DNA of 64,000 nucleotides, taken from assembly GCA_015978205.1 (NCBI GenBank), contig JADWMM010000002.1, positions 98,750 through 162,749 on the forward strand, given 5' to 3'. This document shows, piece by piece, positions 22,658 through 32,634 of the stretch (the first letter of the stretch is position 1; each line of letters opens with the position of its first letter). Under the pieces are notes generated by a model. The model did not search any database. It was not told where the DNA came from and worked only from the letters and a program-made list of their open reading frames with translations. The DNA is from Alkaliphilus sp. NP8. Lineage in GTDB: Bacteria > Bacillota > Clostridia > Peptostreptococcales > Natronincolaceae. Made by a program: the position numbers and the translations under genes.

Positions 22658-22864
22658 ATGGATAAAAGAAAATACTATAATAACCCTAAAGATTTAATTA
22701 ACGAAACTTATAATGCAGATGCATTTCCTGTAATAGAGAAAAGAATAAATCCTTTAGTAATGCCTCTAAGCATGGTAAAGGATTTAGATGCTTACGATTC
22801 TAGACATTTCTATGATGAATCTTGGGATAAAATAATTAATGAGAAAAACTCAAGTATTCATTAA
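22658..22864 (+). CDS. Small hypothetical protein (68 aa)
   Basis: RBS-like aaaaggg upstream, terminator immediately downstream, isolated transcription unit. Confidence 0.55.
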   Translation: MDKRKYYNNPKDLINETYNADAFPVIEKRINPLVMPLSMVKDLDAYDSRHFYDESWDKIINEKNSSIH

Positions 22865-22880
22865 AGTATAATTTATGTAT

Positions 22881-22910
22881 AAAAAAAGCCCTCAAATTTG
22901 AGGGTTTTTT
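22881..22910. terminator. Bidirectional terminator
   Basis: AAAAAAAGCCCTCAAATTTGAGGGTTTTTT. Confidence 0.9.
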
Positions 22911-24163
22911 TACTTTAATCCTATATCTTTACGATAAAAACTTTCATTAAATTGTATTTTATCTATATTTTCATATACTTTTTTTCTAGCATCTATTGTA
23001 TTTTTCCCAATACCTACAACCCCTATTACTCTTCCACCGTTAGTCACAATTTTATTTTCTTCTTCAGCTGTACCTGAATGAAATACTAACAAATCATTAT
23101 CTATATTGTCTAAACCTTCAATCGCAATTCCTTTTTTATATTTATCAGGATATCCACCTGAAGCTAATATTACACATACAGCATGATTTTTACTCCATTT
23201 AATATCTATATCATTTAATTTCTCATCTACTATATGTTCAAATATTTTTATTAAATCAGTTTCTAATCTAGGTAATACTACTTGAGTTTCTGGATCTCCA
23301 AACCTGACATTATATTCTAAAACCTTAGGCCCATTCTTTGTAATCATAAGACCTATAAAAATTATCCCCTTATAATCCATATTTTCTTTTTTTATGCCTT
23401 CTAGTGTAGGTTCTAATATTTCCACTTCTACTTTGTCCGTTATTTCTTCTGTATATATATAATTAGGTGAGTAAGTTCCCATTCCTCCCGTATTAGGGCC
23501 TTCATCATTATCAAAAGCTCTTTTATGATCCTGACTGTTTACCATAGGTACTATTGTTTCCCCATCTGTAAAGCATAATATGGAGGTTTCTACACCTTCT
23601 AAAAATTCTTCTATTACTATTTTATTTCCTGCATCCCCTAATTTTCTATCATTTAATAACTCTTTAATAGTGCTTAATGATTCATTTTTATTTTGACAGA
23701 TAAATACTCCTTTGCCTGCAGCCAGTCCGTCTGCCTTTATTACTACTGGATAAGAATATTTTTCTATAGCTAATTCTGCATCTTTAAAAGTTTTTACTTC
23801 ATCGTATTTAGCTGTAGGAATATTATATTTCTTCATAAAATTTTTAGCAAAGGATTTACTACCTTCTAGCTGTGCTGCATGTTTTGCAGGTCCTATAATT
23901 TTCAAGTTATTTTCCTTAAATGTATCAACTATACCTTCTACTAAGGGAGCTTCCGGTCCTACTATAGTTAAGTCTATATTATTGTTCTTACAAAATTCTA
24001 TAAGCTTGTCTATATTATTATAAGAAATATCTATATTTTTAGCGATTTTACCTATACCTGCATTTCCAGGAGCACAGAATATTTCATCTACTAAAGAACT
24101 TTGATTTAACTTCCATATTAAAGCATGCTCTCTACCACCACTACCTATTACTAGGATTTTCAT
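22910..24163 (-). CDS. purD: Phosphoribosylamine--glycine ligase
   Basis: MKILVIGSGGREHALIWKLNQS; start trimmed to ATG 24163 behind aaagaggtg. Confidence 0.96.
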   Translation of the reverse strand: MKILVIGSGGREHALIWKLNQSSLVDEIFCAPGNAGIGKIAKNIDISYNNIDKLIEFCKNNNIDLTIVGPEAPLVEGIVDTFKENNLKIIGPAKHAAQLEGSKSFAKNFMKKYNIPTAKYDEVKTFKDAELAIEKYSYPVVIKADGLAAGKGVFICQNKNESLSTIKELLNDRKLGDAGNKIVIEEFLEGVETSILCFTDGETIVPMVNSQDHKRAFDNDEGPNTGGMGTYSPNYIYTEEITDKVEVEILEPTLEGIKKENMDYKGIIFIGLMITKNGPKVLEYNVRFGDPETQVVLPRLETDLIKIFEHIVDEKLNDIDIKWSKNHAVCVILASGGYPDKYKKGIAIEGLDNIDNDLLVFHSGTAEEENKIVTNGGRVIGVVGIGKNTIDARKKVYENIDKIQFNESFYRKDIGLK

Positions 24164-24244
24164 ATTTTCACCTCTTTTTTTAAACACTATATCTCTAAAT
24201 AATTAATAAAATATAATTAATTTCACATTAAAAAATAATAAGTT

Positions 24245-25786
24245 TTAATGCTTAAAATGTCTAATTCCTGCAAACACCATAGAAATATCATGTTCATTAC
24301 AAGCATCTATAGAGTCTTTATCTTTAATAGACCCTCCTGGTTGAATAATAGATTTAACTCCTGCTTTTACTGCTTCATCTACACAGTCTCTAAATGGAAA
24401 GAAAGCGTCTGAAGCCATTACACTTCCCTCAAGAGAATGTTTGCTATTTCTAACTGAATTTTGAAGTGCCCATATTCTGCTAGTCTGTCCTGGACCTATT
24501 GCTAAAGTCTGTTTGTTTCTAACTAATACAATACCATTAGATTTAACATGTTTTACTATTTTAAATGCAAATATTAAATCTTCTTTTTCTTTTTTACTTG
24601 GTTGAGATTCTGTTACTACTTCCATTTGTTTTAATAATTGTTTATCCTCTTCTTGTACTAAAATACCACCTTGGACTTTTTTAATCTGTAATTTTTTATT
24701 ATCATTTTTTAATATATTTTTTATTTTTATTAATCGAAGGTTTTTCTTTGTTTGCAATACCTTAAAAGCTTCTTCTTTAAAGTCTGGAGCTATAATTACT
24801 TCTAAGAAAATTTGACTCATATCTTCTGCCATATCTTTAGTAATAGGCTTATTTGCTGCTACTATACCACCAAATATAGATACTGGATCTGATTCATAAG
24901 CCTTATACCAAGCTTCTTCAATATTTTCACCAGATGCTACACCACAAGGGTTAGTATGTTTTAAAGCAACTATTGTCGGTTCTTCAAATTCTTTTAATAA
25001 TTCTAAAGCTCCGTTTGCATCATTTATATTGTTAAAAGATAATTCCTTACCTTGAAGCTGAACTCCATCTACTAAAGTCCCTTCATTTTTTCCTATTTCT
25101 TTATAAAAAGCAGCTTTTTGATGTGGATTTTCTCCATACCGTAAATATTGTACTTTATCATAGCTCAATGTTAGATTTTTAGGAAAATTATTTTCTTCAT
25201 TATTTTCTTTTCTTAAATAATTTGCTATTAAACTATCGTAATATGCAGTTTGCTCAAATACCTTTAACGCTAATTTACTTCTAGTTTCTATAGTTGTATT
25301 TTTATTATTAGATTCTATTTCACTAATAACTTTTTTATAATCATTTGAATCTATAACAACAGTTACATCTTTATAATTTTTAGCCGCCGCCCTTAACATT
25401 GTAGGGCCTCCAATATCTATATTTTCAATAGCATCCTCTAGTGTTACATTTTCTTTTAAAATAGTTTCTTTGAAAGGATACAGGTTAATTATAACTAAAT
25501 CTATAGGATCTATATTAAGCTTTTCTATAGTTTCCATATGGTTAGCATTATTTCTAATAGCTAAAATTCCACCATGAACATTTGGGTGTAATGTTTTTAC
25601 TCTACCATCTAGACATTCTGGAAAATTTGTTACATGTGAAACATCCTTTACATCAATGCCTGCTTCTCTCAATAGTTTTGCTGTACCACCAGTGGAGATT
25701 ATTTCTATATCCAAACTTACAAGCTTATTTGCTAATTCAACAATTCCTTCTTTGTTAGAAACACTTATCAACGCTCTTTTTATCAT
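24245..25786 (-). CDS. purH: Bifunctional AICAR formyltransferase/IMP cyclohydrolase
   Basis: [22 protein letters not shown]...[14 protein letters not shown]; start trimmed to ATG 25786. Confidence 0.96.
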   Translation of the reverse strand: MIKRALISVSNKEGIVELANKLVSLDIEIISTGGTAKLLREAGIDVKDVSHVTNFPECLDGRVKTLHPNVHGGILAIRNNANHMETIEKLNIDPIDLVIINLYPFKETILKENVTLEDAIENIDIGGPTMLRAAAKNYKDVTVVIDSNDYKKVISEIESNNKNTTIETRSKLALKVFEQTAYYDSLIANYLRKENNEENNFPKNLTLSYDKVQYLRYGENPHQKAAFYKEIGKNEGTLVDGVQLQGKELSFNNINDANGALELLKEFEEPTIVALKHTNPCGVASGENIEEAWYKAYESDPVSIFGGIVAANKPITKDMAEDMSQIFLEVIIAPDFKEEAFKVLQTKKNLRLIKIKNILKNDNKKLQIKKVQGGILVQEEDKQLLKQMEVVTESQPSKKEKEDLIFAFKIVKHVKSNGIVLVRNKQTLAIGPGQTSRIWALQNSVRNSKHSLEGSVMASDAFFPFRDCVDEAVKAGVKSIIQPGGSIKDKDSIDACNEHDISMVFAGIRHFKH

Positions 25787-25823
25787 TTTATCACCCCGTA
25801 AATATTTATTAGGTATGGATAAT

Positions 25824-26456
25824 TTAAACATTTAGTATCTCAACCTTATTATTTATAACTTTTAATTTATCATCAATAAACAACTTAACTGCTAATGGAA
25901 ATATTTCATGTTCTACTTTTAATACCTTCTCAGATAAACTTTCTACTGTATCATTTAAATCAACATTTACAGCTCTTTGAATAATTATAGGGCCTCCGTC
26001 CATTTCTTCATTAACAAAATGTACTGTTGCTCCTGTTATTTTAACTCCTCTTTCTACTACTGCTTTGTGAACTTTTTTACCGTAAAATCCTTTTCCACAA
26101 AAGCTAGGTACTAAGGATGGATGAATATTAATAATTTTATTTTCATATTTTTTTATAATAGTTATAGGAATAAAGGATAAATATCCTGCTAAAACTATTA
26201 AATCTGTATTTAATTCTTCTAAAAAACTAAACAATGATTTTTCATATTCTAATTCTGATGAATATTGATTTCTATTAATAACTTTAGTTTTAATATTATG
26301 ATTTTGGGCTCTAGTCAATCCATAAACATCTTCTTTATTAGAAATTACTGATACTATTTCACCATTTATATCTTTATTATTGTGAATAGTATATATTAAA
26401 GACTGTAGGTTTGTACCTCCTCCAGAAATCATAACGATGATTTTTACTTTTTTCAT
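25824..26456 (-). CDS. purN: Phosphoribosylglycinamide formyltransferase
   Basis: [41 protein letters not shown]. Confidence 0.95.
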   Translation of the reverse strand: MKKVKIIVMISGGGTNLQSLIYTIHNNKDINGEIVSVISNKEDVYGLTRAQNHNIKTKVINRNQYSSELEYEKSLFSFLEELNTDLIVLAGYLSFIPITIIKKYENKIINIHPSLVPSFCGKGFYGKKVHKAVVERGVKITGATVHFVNEEMDGGPIIIQRAVNVDLNDTVESLSEKVLKVEHEIFPLAVKLFIDDKLKVINNKVEILNV

Positions 26457-27478
26457 ATAATCACCTTTTTATTACCATCTACTATTTGGCCTATAATCTT
26501 TACATTCTCTCCTTGGGTCTTTAGTATTTCTAGAGAGTTTTGTACATCATCTTTACTTACAACTACCACCATGCCTATTCCCATATTAAATGTAGAAAAC
26601 ATTTCTTCTGTACTTATATTTCCTTTTTCTTGCATTAATCTAAATACAGGGGGTATTTCCCAAGCATTTGTATCAATTTTTGCATCTATATTCTCTGCTA
26701 AAATACGAGGAATATTTTCATAAAATCCGCCGCCTGTAATATGGGCAATTCCTTTTACTTTTATATTTTTAATAAGATCTAAAATAGGCTTTGTATAAAT
26801 CTTTGTAGGCTTAAGTAATTCTTCACCTAAAGTTGATTCTAATTCTTCTATATAATCTGTGCTTTTCATATTTAAAATCTCAAAGAAAAGTTTTCTTACT
26901 AAAGAATAACCATTACTATGAATACCGCTAGATGGTAATCCTAAAATAATATCCCCAGGCTTTATATTTTCACCTGTTATAATATTACTTTTATCCACAA
27001 TTCCCACAGCAAAACCTGCTAAATCATATTCAGATTCATTATATAACCCTGGCATCTCAGCAGTTTCTCCACCTATTAAAGCACACTGGGATAATCTACA
27101 ACCTTCAGCTATTCCTCCTACTATTTGAGCAGTTTTTTCTCCTACAAGCTTTCCAGTTGCAATATAGTCTAAAAAGAATAAGGGCTTAGCTCCTTGACAT
27201 AAAATATCGTTAACACACATTGCTACACAATCCTGTCCGATTGTATCATGCTTATCCATCATAAATGCTAATTTTAGTTTTGTTCCTACTCCATCGGTAC
27301 CAGATACTAAAACTGGCTCTTTATATTCCTTAATATCTAAAGAAAATAAACCTCCAAAACTACCTAAATCTGTTAAAACGTTTTTATTAAAAGTACTTTT
27401 AACATGTTCTTTCATCAACTTAACCGCTCTTTGACCTTCATTTACATCTACACCAGCACTTTTATAAGTTATGTTCAT
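26453..27478 (-). CDS. purM: Phosphoribosylformylglycinamidine cyclo-ligase
   Basis: [28 protein letters not shown]; overlaps purN by 4 nt. Confidence 0.96.
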   Translation of the reverse strand: MNITYKSAGVDVNEGQRAVKLMKEHVKSTFNKNVLTDLGSFGGLFSLDIKEYKEPVLVSGTDGVGTKLKLAFMMDKHDTIGQDCVAMCVNDILCQGAKPLFFLDYIATGKLVGEKTAQIVGGIAEGCRLSQCALIGGETAEMPGLYNESEYDLAGFAVGIVDKSNIITGENIKPGDIILGLPSSGIHSNGYSLVRKLFFEILNMKSTDYIEELESTLGEELLKPTKIYTKPILDLIKNIKVKGIAHITGGGFYENIPRILAENIDAKIDTNAWEIPPVFRLMQEKGNISTEEMFSTFNMGIGMVVVVSKDDVQNSLEILKTQGENVKIIGQIVDGNKKVII

Positions 27479-27479
27479 T

Positions 27480-29393
27480 CTATAGCCCTCCTATTGAAGT
27501 TGGATAATTTCCACTAAAACAAGCAGAACAAAAATTTTCCTTTGATAACCCTGTAGATTCTAATAATCCATCTAAGCTTATATATCCTAAACTATCAGCG
27601 TCTACTAACTCTCTTATTTCTTCTACAGATTTAGTTGCTCCTAAAAGCTGTTTTTCGTCTGGAGTGTCTACTCCAAAATAGCAGCTATAAGCAACAGGAG
27701 GAGAACTTATTCTAAGATGAACTTCCTTTGCTCCTGCTTTTCTTAATTGATCTACTATTCTTTTACTAGTTGTTCCTCTTACTATAGAGTCATCTACTAA
27801 AACTATTTTTTTTTCTTTTACATTCTGTGTTAAAGGTGTTAACTTTAATTTTAAAGCTCTTTCTCTCGACTTCTGATCTGGTTGTATAAAAGTTCTTCCT
27901 ACATATCTATTTTTAAGCAGTCCTTCTCCAAAAGGCAAACCTAACTCTTCAGCATATCCTAATGCTACAGGAATAGATGAATCTGGAACAGCTATTACCA
28001 TATCTGCATCTATTGGATATTCCTTTGCTAATATTTTCCCTGCATTTTTTCTAGCTTCATATACATTAGCTCCATCTATTACACTATCTGGTCTAGCAAA
28101 ATAAACATATTCGAATACACAAGATGCTCTTTTTTTCTTTTTATAATAATACTTTGAATTAATTCCATCTTTATTAATAATTACAATTTCACCAGGTTCT
28201 ATATCTCTAATAAAATCTGCTCCCATTGCATCTAATGCACAGCTTTCAGATGCAAGAATATAACCTTCATCTAATTTTCCTAAACATAGTGGTCTTAATC
28301 CATAAGGATCTCTAATTCCAATAAGCTCTTTTTCTGTCATAATAACTAATGCATAAGCACCATCAATTAAGTCCATGGTTTTTTCTATTGAATCTAAAAT
28401 ATTTTCATCTTCATATTTAGAAATTAACTTAATAATTATTTCGGCATCTACAGAAGACTTAAAAACTTGGCCTTCACTTTCTAATATTTCTTTCAGTTCA
28501 TTTCCATTTACTAAACTACCATTATGAGATAAAGCTATACTTTTTCTTTTACCTTTAACAAACATAGGCTGAATATTTTCGTGGGTTTTCTTATCATTAT
28601 CCATTCCATACCTTACATGACCTACACTTATATGTCCTTTTAATCCACTCAGTGTTTCAGGATTAAAAACATCAGCTACAAGACCTCTTTTTTTATAAAT
28701 ATAATTATGCTCTCCATCAGTACTAATAATACCTGCACCTTCTTGTCCTCTATGCTGAAGAGAATATAAACCATAGAAAAGTAAACTAGCAGTATTAAGT
28801 TCATCATTGTTGTATATTCCCACTACACCACATTCTTCGCCTAATTTATCACTATATGGTTTGTTTAAAGATTCAAAATGTTTTTCCATGTATTTTTCAT
28901 AGCCAATATCTTCAAGAGCTTTTGCTTTTTCTTCAACTTTACTTGCTAAATATTCTTTGTAATTTATCAATTTGGTTTTTATATTTTCATCTGAAATAGC
29001 AATAATCTTAGCAGATAATATTCCTGCATTTATTGCTCCATTTATTGATACTGTTGCTACCGGTACACCAGATGGCATCTGTACAATGGAGTATAAGGAA
29101 TCTATTCCATTTAAAGTTTTACTTTTAATAGGAACTCCTATTACAGGCAAATTAGTAATAGATGCTACCATACCTGGCAAATGAGCAGCCCCACCTGCAC
29201 CTGCAATAATAACTTTAATACCTCTACCTTCTGCCTTTTTAGCAAAATCATACATTCTTTCAGGAGTACGATGAGCAGATACTATGGTAATTTCATATGG
29301 AATATTTAAATCTTCTAATATTTCTGCTGCTCCTTTCATAACAGGTAAATCTGAGTCACTTCCCATAATAATGCTAACTACTGGATTTTTCAT
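27480..29393 (-). CDS. purEF: Fused PurE (N5-CAIR mutase, about residues 1-165) and PurF (amidophosphoribosyltransferase, from about C188)
   Basis: Single 637-aa [40 protein letters not shown] (PurE) ... [15 protein letters not shown]...[10 protein letters not shown]...[17 protein letters not shown]-type PRPP loop (PurF). Confidence 0.93.
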   Translation of the reverse strand: MKNPVVSIIMGSDSDLPVMKGAAEILEDLNIPYEITIVSAHRTPERMYDFAKKAEGRGIKVIIAGAGGAAHLPGMVASITNLPVIGVPIKSKTLNGIDSLYSIVQMPSGVPVATVSINGAINAGILSAKIIAISDENIKTKLINYKEYLASKVEEKAKALEDIGYEKYMEKHFESLNKPYSDKLGEECGVVGIYNNDELNTASLLFYGLYSLQHRGQEGAGIISTDGEHNYIYKKRGLVADVFNPETLSGLKGHISVGHVRYGMDNDKKTHENIQPMFVKGKRKSIALSHNGSLVNGNELKEILESEGQVFKSSVDAEIIIKLISKYEDENILDSIEKTMDLIDGAYALVIMTEKELIGIRDPYGLRPLCLGKLDEGYILASESCALDAMGADFIRDIEPGEIVIINKDGINSKYYYKKKKRASCVFEYVYFARPDSVIDGANVYEARKNAGKILAKEYPIDADMVIAVPDSSIPVALGYAEELGLPFGEGLLKNRYVGRTFIQPDQKSRERALKLKLTPLTQNVKEKKIVLVDDSIVRGTTSKRIVDQLRKAGAKEVHLRISSPPVAYSCYFGVDTPDEKQLLGATKSVEEIRELVDADSLGYISLDGLLESTGLSKENFCSACFSGNYPTSIGGL

Positions 29394-29403
29394 AATATAC
29401 CTC

Positions 29404-30573
29404 CTAACAACTAGTTACTTTAAGGTTTTTATTTATACTTTCAGCCTTATCTAACATTTCTTCTATACTATTACCTAATATAGTTATATGTCCCATCTTT
29501 CTAAACGGTTTTGTACATTCCTTTCCATAGAAATGAAAATATACATCGGTATCTTTAAAAGCATACTCTGACCCTTTTATTCTTGCTTTACCTTCCGCAC
29601 CTTCTTCTCCTAAAACATTAATCATTATGCTTGGCTTTATTAAATATGGCTGAGATAAAGGGTATCCTAAAATAGCTCTTAAATGTTGTTCGAATTGAGA
29701 TATATTACAACCTTCAATAGTATAGTGACCTGAGTTGTGAACCCTTGGTGCTATTTCGTTTATAAATACATCTTCCTTGTATACAAACATTTCTATACAA
29801 AATACACCTGCACCCTCTAAGCTTTCCATCACTTTTAAAGCCAAACTTTCTACTTTTATTTTAATTTTTTCCGATATTCTAGCTGGTACTATAGTTGTTC
29901 TTAATATATTATCTTTATGAATATTTTCAGATAAAGGATAAATCTTAACTTCGCCTTCAGTATTTCGTGCTGCAATTACAGAAATTTCACTAGTAAATGA
30001 AATATATTTTTCAATCATCAACTCTCTATTACTTCCACCTAATGTATTAAAAGCTTTTTCAATGTCGTCTTTGTTTTTTATAACTTTATTTCCTTTACCG
30101 TCATATCCCCCATAGCAATTTTTTAATATTACCGGTAAGCCTTCTTCATTAATATAATTTTCAATATCTGCTATACTACTTACTTTTTCAAAATATGGAG
30201 TTTGAATATTTCGATTTTTAATAAAAGACTTTTGCGTATATTTATTTTGAATCATCTTCAATGTACTAGGTGAAGGTTGAATTTCATATCCTTTTTCGTT
30301 AAGATCTATTAACTTATCCGCATTTATATGTTCTAACTCATAAGTAATTAAATCGCATCTTTGTGCTAATTCTTCTATTTTATTAGCATCATAGTAATCT
30401 CCAATTATTTGCTCATCAGCTATAGAAGCTGCCGAACATTCTTCGTTCGGATCAAGTATAATAAACTTAATACCAAGTTTTTTTCCTTCTAGAATGATCA
30501 TCTTTCCTAGTTGACCACCACCTATAATTCCGATCGTAATAAGATTAGGACTAGTTTTAAGATTATTATCCAT
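29404..30573 (-). CDS. purK: 5-(carboxyamino)imidazole ribonucleotide synthase
   Basis: [32 protein letters not shown]-grasp; immediately upstream of purE-F. Confidence 0.94.
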   Translation of the reverse strand: MDNNLKTSPNLITIGIIGGGQLGKMIILEGKKLGIKFIILDPNEECSAASIADEQIIGDYYDANKIEELAQRCDLITYELEHINADKLIDLNEKGYEIQPSPSTLKMIQNKYTQKSFIKNRNIQTPYFEKVSSIADIENYINEEGLPVILKNCYGGYDGKGNKVIKNKDDIEKAFNTLGGSNRELMIEKYISFTSEISVIAARNTEGEVKIYPLSENIHKDNILRTTIVPARISEKIKIKVESLALKVMESLEGAGVFCIEMFVYKEDVFINEIAPRVHNSGHYTIEGCNISQFEQHLRAILGYPLSQPYLIKPSIMINVLGEEGAEGKARIKGSEYAFKDTDVYFHFYGKECTKPFRKMGHITILGNSIEEMLDKAESINKNLKVTSC

Positions 30574-30644
30574 AGTATTTCCTCCTAGTACTTAATTTTG
30601 ATTTTTTTAAAGCAGCTAAGAGATTTCTTAGCTGCTTGTATTTT

Positions 30645-31997
30645 TTAGTGAGGTAATAATGTAAATTTAATAATAAATAATATTGCCAATATATAAACTG
30701 TAGGATGAACTTCCTTTGACTTACCTGTTGCTAACTTCATTATTGGATAAAATATTAATCCAGCTGCAATTCCATTAGCTATACTATAAGTAAACGGCAT
30801 CATTGCAATTGTGAAGAAAGCTGGTAGTGCTTCTGAAAAATCATCAAAATTAATTTGTTTAACTGCACCCATCATCAATACACCAACTATAATTAACGCT
30901 GGAGCAGTAGCTTGTGCTGGTACTATTCCTGCAACTGGCGCTAAGAATATTGAAAATAAGAATAATATTCCTGTAGTTACAGATGTTAAACCTGTTTTTC
31001 CACCTTCAGCTACACCTGATGCTGATTCAACAAATGTTGTAACTGTAGATGTACCTAAAATAGCTCCTGCAGAAGTTGCTACAGCATCTGCCATTAAAGC
31101 CTTATTCATATCAGGTAATCTTCCATTTTCATCTAACATTCCAGCTTTAGTTGCTGTACCTATTAAAGTTCCAATAGTATCAAACATATCTACTAAGCTG
31201 AATGAAATAACTACTGTAATTACACTTGTTAATGCACCTACTAAACCAGCTTCCCCAAGATTTAATAAACCTGCAAAGTCCATCTGCATAAATGTTGGAC
31301 TTAAATCAAAAGCAAATTCTGCATTAATAGCTGTATTAGTTACTCCCATAGGAATACCTATAATAGTAGTTACTAATATACCAATTAAAATGGAGCCTTT
31401 ATAATTTCTAGCCATTAATATCCCAGTAATTGCTAAACCAAGAACAGCTAAAACAACTGGAGCGCTTGCAAAGCTTCCAAAGGCTAAAAATGTATCCGGA
31501 TTAGATACAATAATACCAGAACTTGTAAATCCAAGTAATGCAATAAATAATCCAATTCCTCCACTAATAGCATATTTTAAAGAAGTTGGAATTGCATCTA
31601 CAATAGCTTCTCTTACACCGGTAACAGTTAATATAATAAATAAAATTCCGGAAATAAAGATTGCTGCCAGTGCTTGTTGCCATGTATATCCTAACCCCAT
31701 AACTACTCCATATGTGAAGAAAGCATTAAGTCCCATTCCAGGTGCCTGTGCAAAAGGAAGGTTAGCATAAAAGCCCATAATTAATGTTCCAATAGCACCT
31801 GATAAACATGTTGCTATAAATACTGCATCATAATCCATCCCTGCTTTTGAAAGGATATCTGGGTTTACAAATAAAATATAAGCCATTGTTATAAATGTTG
31901 TAATACCTGCTATGATTTCTGTTTTTGCATCAGTTTTTTTCTCTGATAATTTAAAATAGTTGTCTACTGATGATACGTTAGTGTTTTTTGTACTCAT
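30645..31997 (-). CDS. pbuG: NCS2-family purine (guanine/hypoxanthine/adenine) permease, PbuG/AzgA type
   Basis: TEIIAGITTFITMAYILFVNPDILSKAGMDYDAVFIATCLSGAIGTLIMG; preceded by purine-sensing riboswitches. Confidence 0.88.
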   Translation of the reverse strand: MSTKNTNVSSVDNYFKLSEKKTDAKTEIIAGITTFITMAYILFVNPDILSKAGMDYDAVFIATCLSGAIGTLIMGFYANLPFAQAPGMGLNAFFTYGVVMGLGYTWQQALAAIFISGILFIILTVTGVREAIVDAIPTSLKYAISGGIGLFIALLGFTSSGIIVSNPDTFLAFGSFASAPVVLAVLGLAITGILMARNYKGSILIGILVTTIIGIPMGVTNTAINAEFAFDLSPTFMQMDFAGLLNLGEAGLVGALTSVITVVISFSLVDMFDTIGTLIGTATKAGMLDENGRLPDMNKALMADAVATSAGAILGTSTVTTFVESASGVAEGGKTGLTSVTTGILFLFSIFLAPVAGIVPAQATAPALIIVGVLMMGAVKQINFDDFSEALPAFFTIAMMPFTYSIANGIAAGLIFYPIMKLATGKSKEVHPTVYILAILFIIKFTLLPH

Positions 31998-32009
31998 CTT
32001 TAAGTCCTC

Positions 32010-32102
32010 CTTAAAATTACGCTGTTGCTTAGCAACGCTTCATGGCGCACTCAATTTTTTAATAAATATTAAAAAATTTCAAGTGCTTAAAATTACGCTG
32101 TT
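32010..32102. repeat. Copy A of a structured intergenic repeat; bounded by 17-nt direct repeats CTTAAAATTACGCTGTT (32010-32026 and 32086-32102)
   Basis: Shares TCATGGCGCACTCAATTTTT and AAAATTTCAAGTGCTTAAAAT exactly with copy B at 38284-38348. Confidence 0.75.
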
Positions 32103-32112
32103 TTTTAAATAA

Positions 32113-32162
32113 TAAAACCCGAGAGGATAGGTTTAAAAGAATGAAACCTACCCGCCCGGGTT
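32113..32162 (-). terminator. Expression-platform terminator of the tandem riboswitch
   Basis: Minus strand CCCGggcgGGTAGGTTTcattcttttAAACCTATCctctCGGGTTTTatt. Confidence 0.8.
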
Positions 32163-32257
32163 TTTATCCCATCGGTGTAACATATAATATATATGCTTGT
32201 ACCGCTTGGTCCGGCATTAATATTTAAAATATTAATCGGAACCCTAGGTACGCTTTC
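32143..32257 (-). promoter_or_regulatory. PRPP riboswitch (ykkC subtype 2 class)
   Basis: Minus strand GAAAGCGTACCTAGGGTTCCG...GCCGGACCAAGCGGTACAAGC...TTACACCGATGGGATAAAAACCCGGGCGGGTAGGTTTC matches ykkC/PRPP core motifs CUAGGGUUCC, CGGxCCxAGCGGUAC, GGGAxAAAAxCCCGGG. Confidence 0.85.
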
Positions 32258-32326
32258 ATTCATAGTCGAATAATTTACGGTTATTCGGTAGAAACTGCTA
32301 AACCATATTATTAGCATTATATAAAT
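32258..32326 (-). promoter_or_regulatory. Purine (guanine-class, C74) riboswitch aptamer
   Basis: Minus strand ATTTATATAATGCTAATAATATGGTTTAGCAGTTTCTACCGAATAACCGTAAATTATTCGACTATGAAT; P1, P2, P3 all pair; GACTATG at J3/1. Confidence 0.93.
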
Positions 32327-32460
32327 TTTGTATTCTTATTTAATTTTCCTAACTCTTAACTACACATTAATAATAACAAATATATTTTTTTAGGTCAATA
32401 GTTTTTTCGAACATTTTTTTATTATTTTTATATATTATATGATTAACCCCGCATTATAAA

Positions 32461-32490
32461 ACAAATCTGACGTGTAACGTTCAGATTTGT
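32461..32490 (-). terminator. Terminator downstream of guaA
   Basis: ACAAATCTGA/TCAGATTTGT perfect 10-bp stem, minus-strand TTTTAT follows. Confidence 0.75.
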
Positions 32491-32501
32491 TAAGTAGGAA
32501 A

Positions 32502-32634
32502 TTGAATACTACTCCCGCCGTAAGTTGCGGATTTCTAACTCCTTTTAGTCGTTATAAACCTGCCCAACTCTGACAGGGGTAGTACCTACAGTTTCTTCTA
32601 CGCTAAATGCTTGATGAAACTGGGTACTACTCCC
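32502..32634 (-). other. Structured 3'-UTR element between guaA and its terminator (possible IS200/IS605 right-end/omegaRNA-like remnant)
   Basis: GTAGTACCcAGTTTC...GAAACTgtaGGTACTAC extended hairpin, CCTG/CAGG, CTAA/TTAG and CCGC/GCGG hairpins; terminates GGGAGTAGTATTCAA; 10-nt direct repeat GGGAGTAGTA at both ends. Confidence 0.45.

Noticed and set aside
30811-31404. Plus-strand 197-aa ORF
   Set aside because: Antisense shadow of the permease gene; Ala/Pro/Thr-rich composition reflects codon complement of a membrane protein.
32140-32257. ppGpp or guanidine assignment for the ykkC-class aptamer
   Set aside because: Adjacent guanine aptamer, purine permease/pur context and GTACC/GGTAC helix fit the PRPP subtype better; subtype still needs covariance-model or ligand confirmation.
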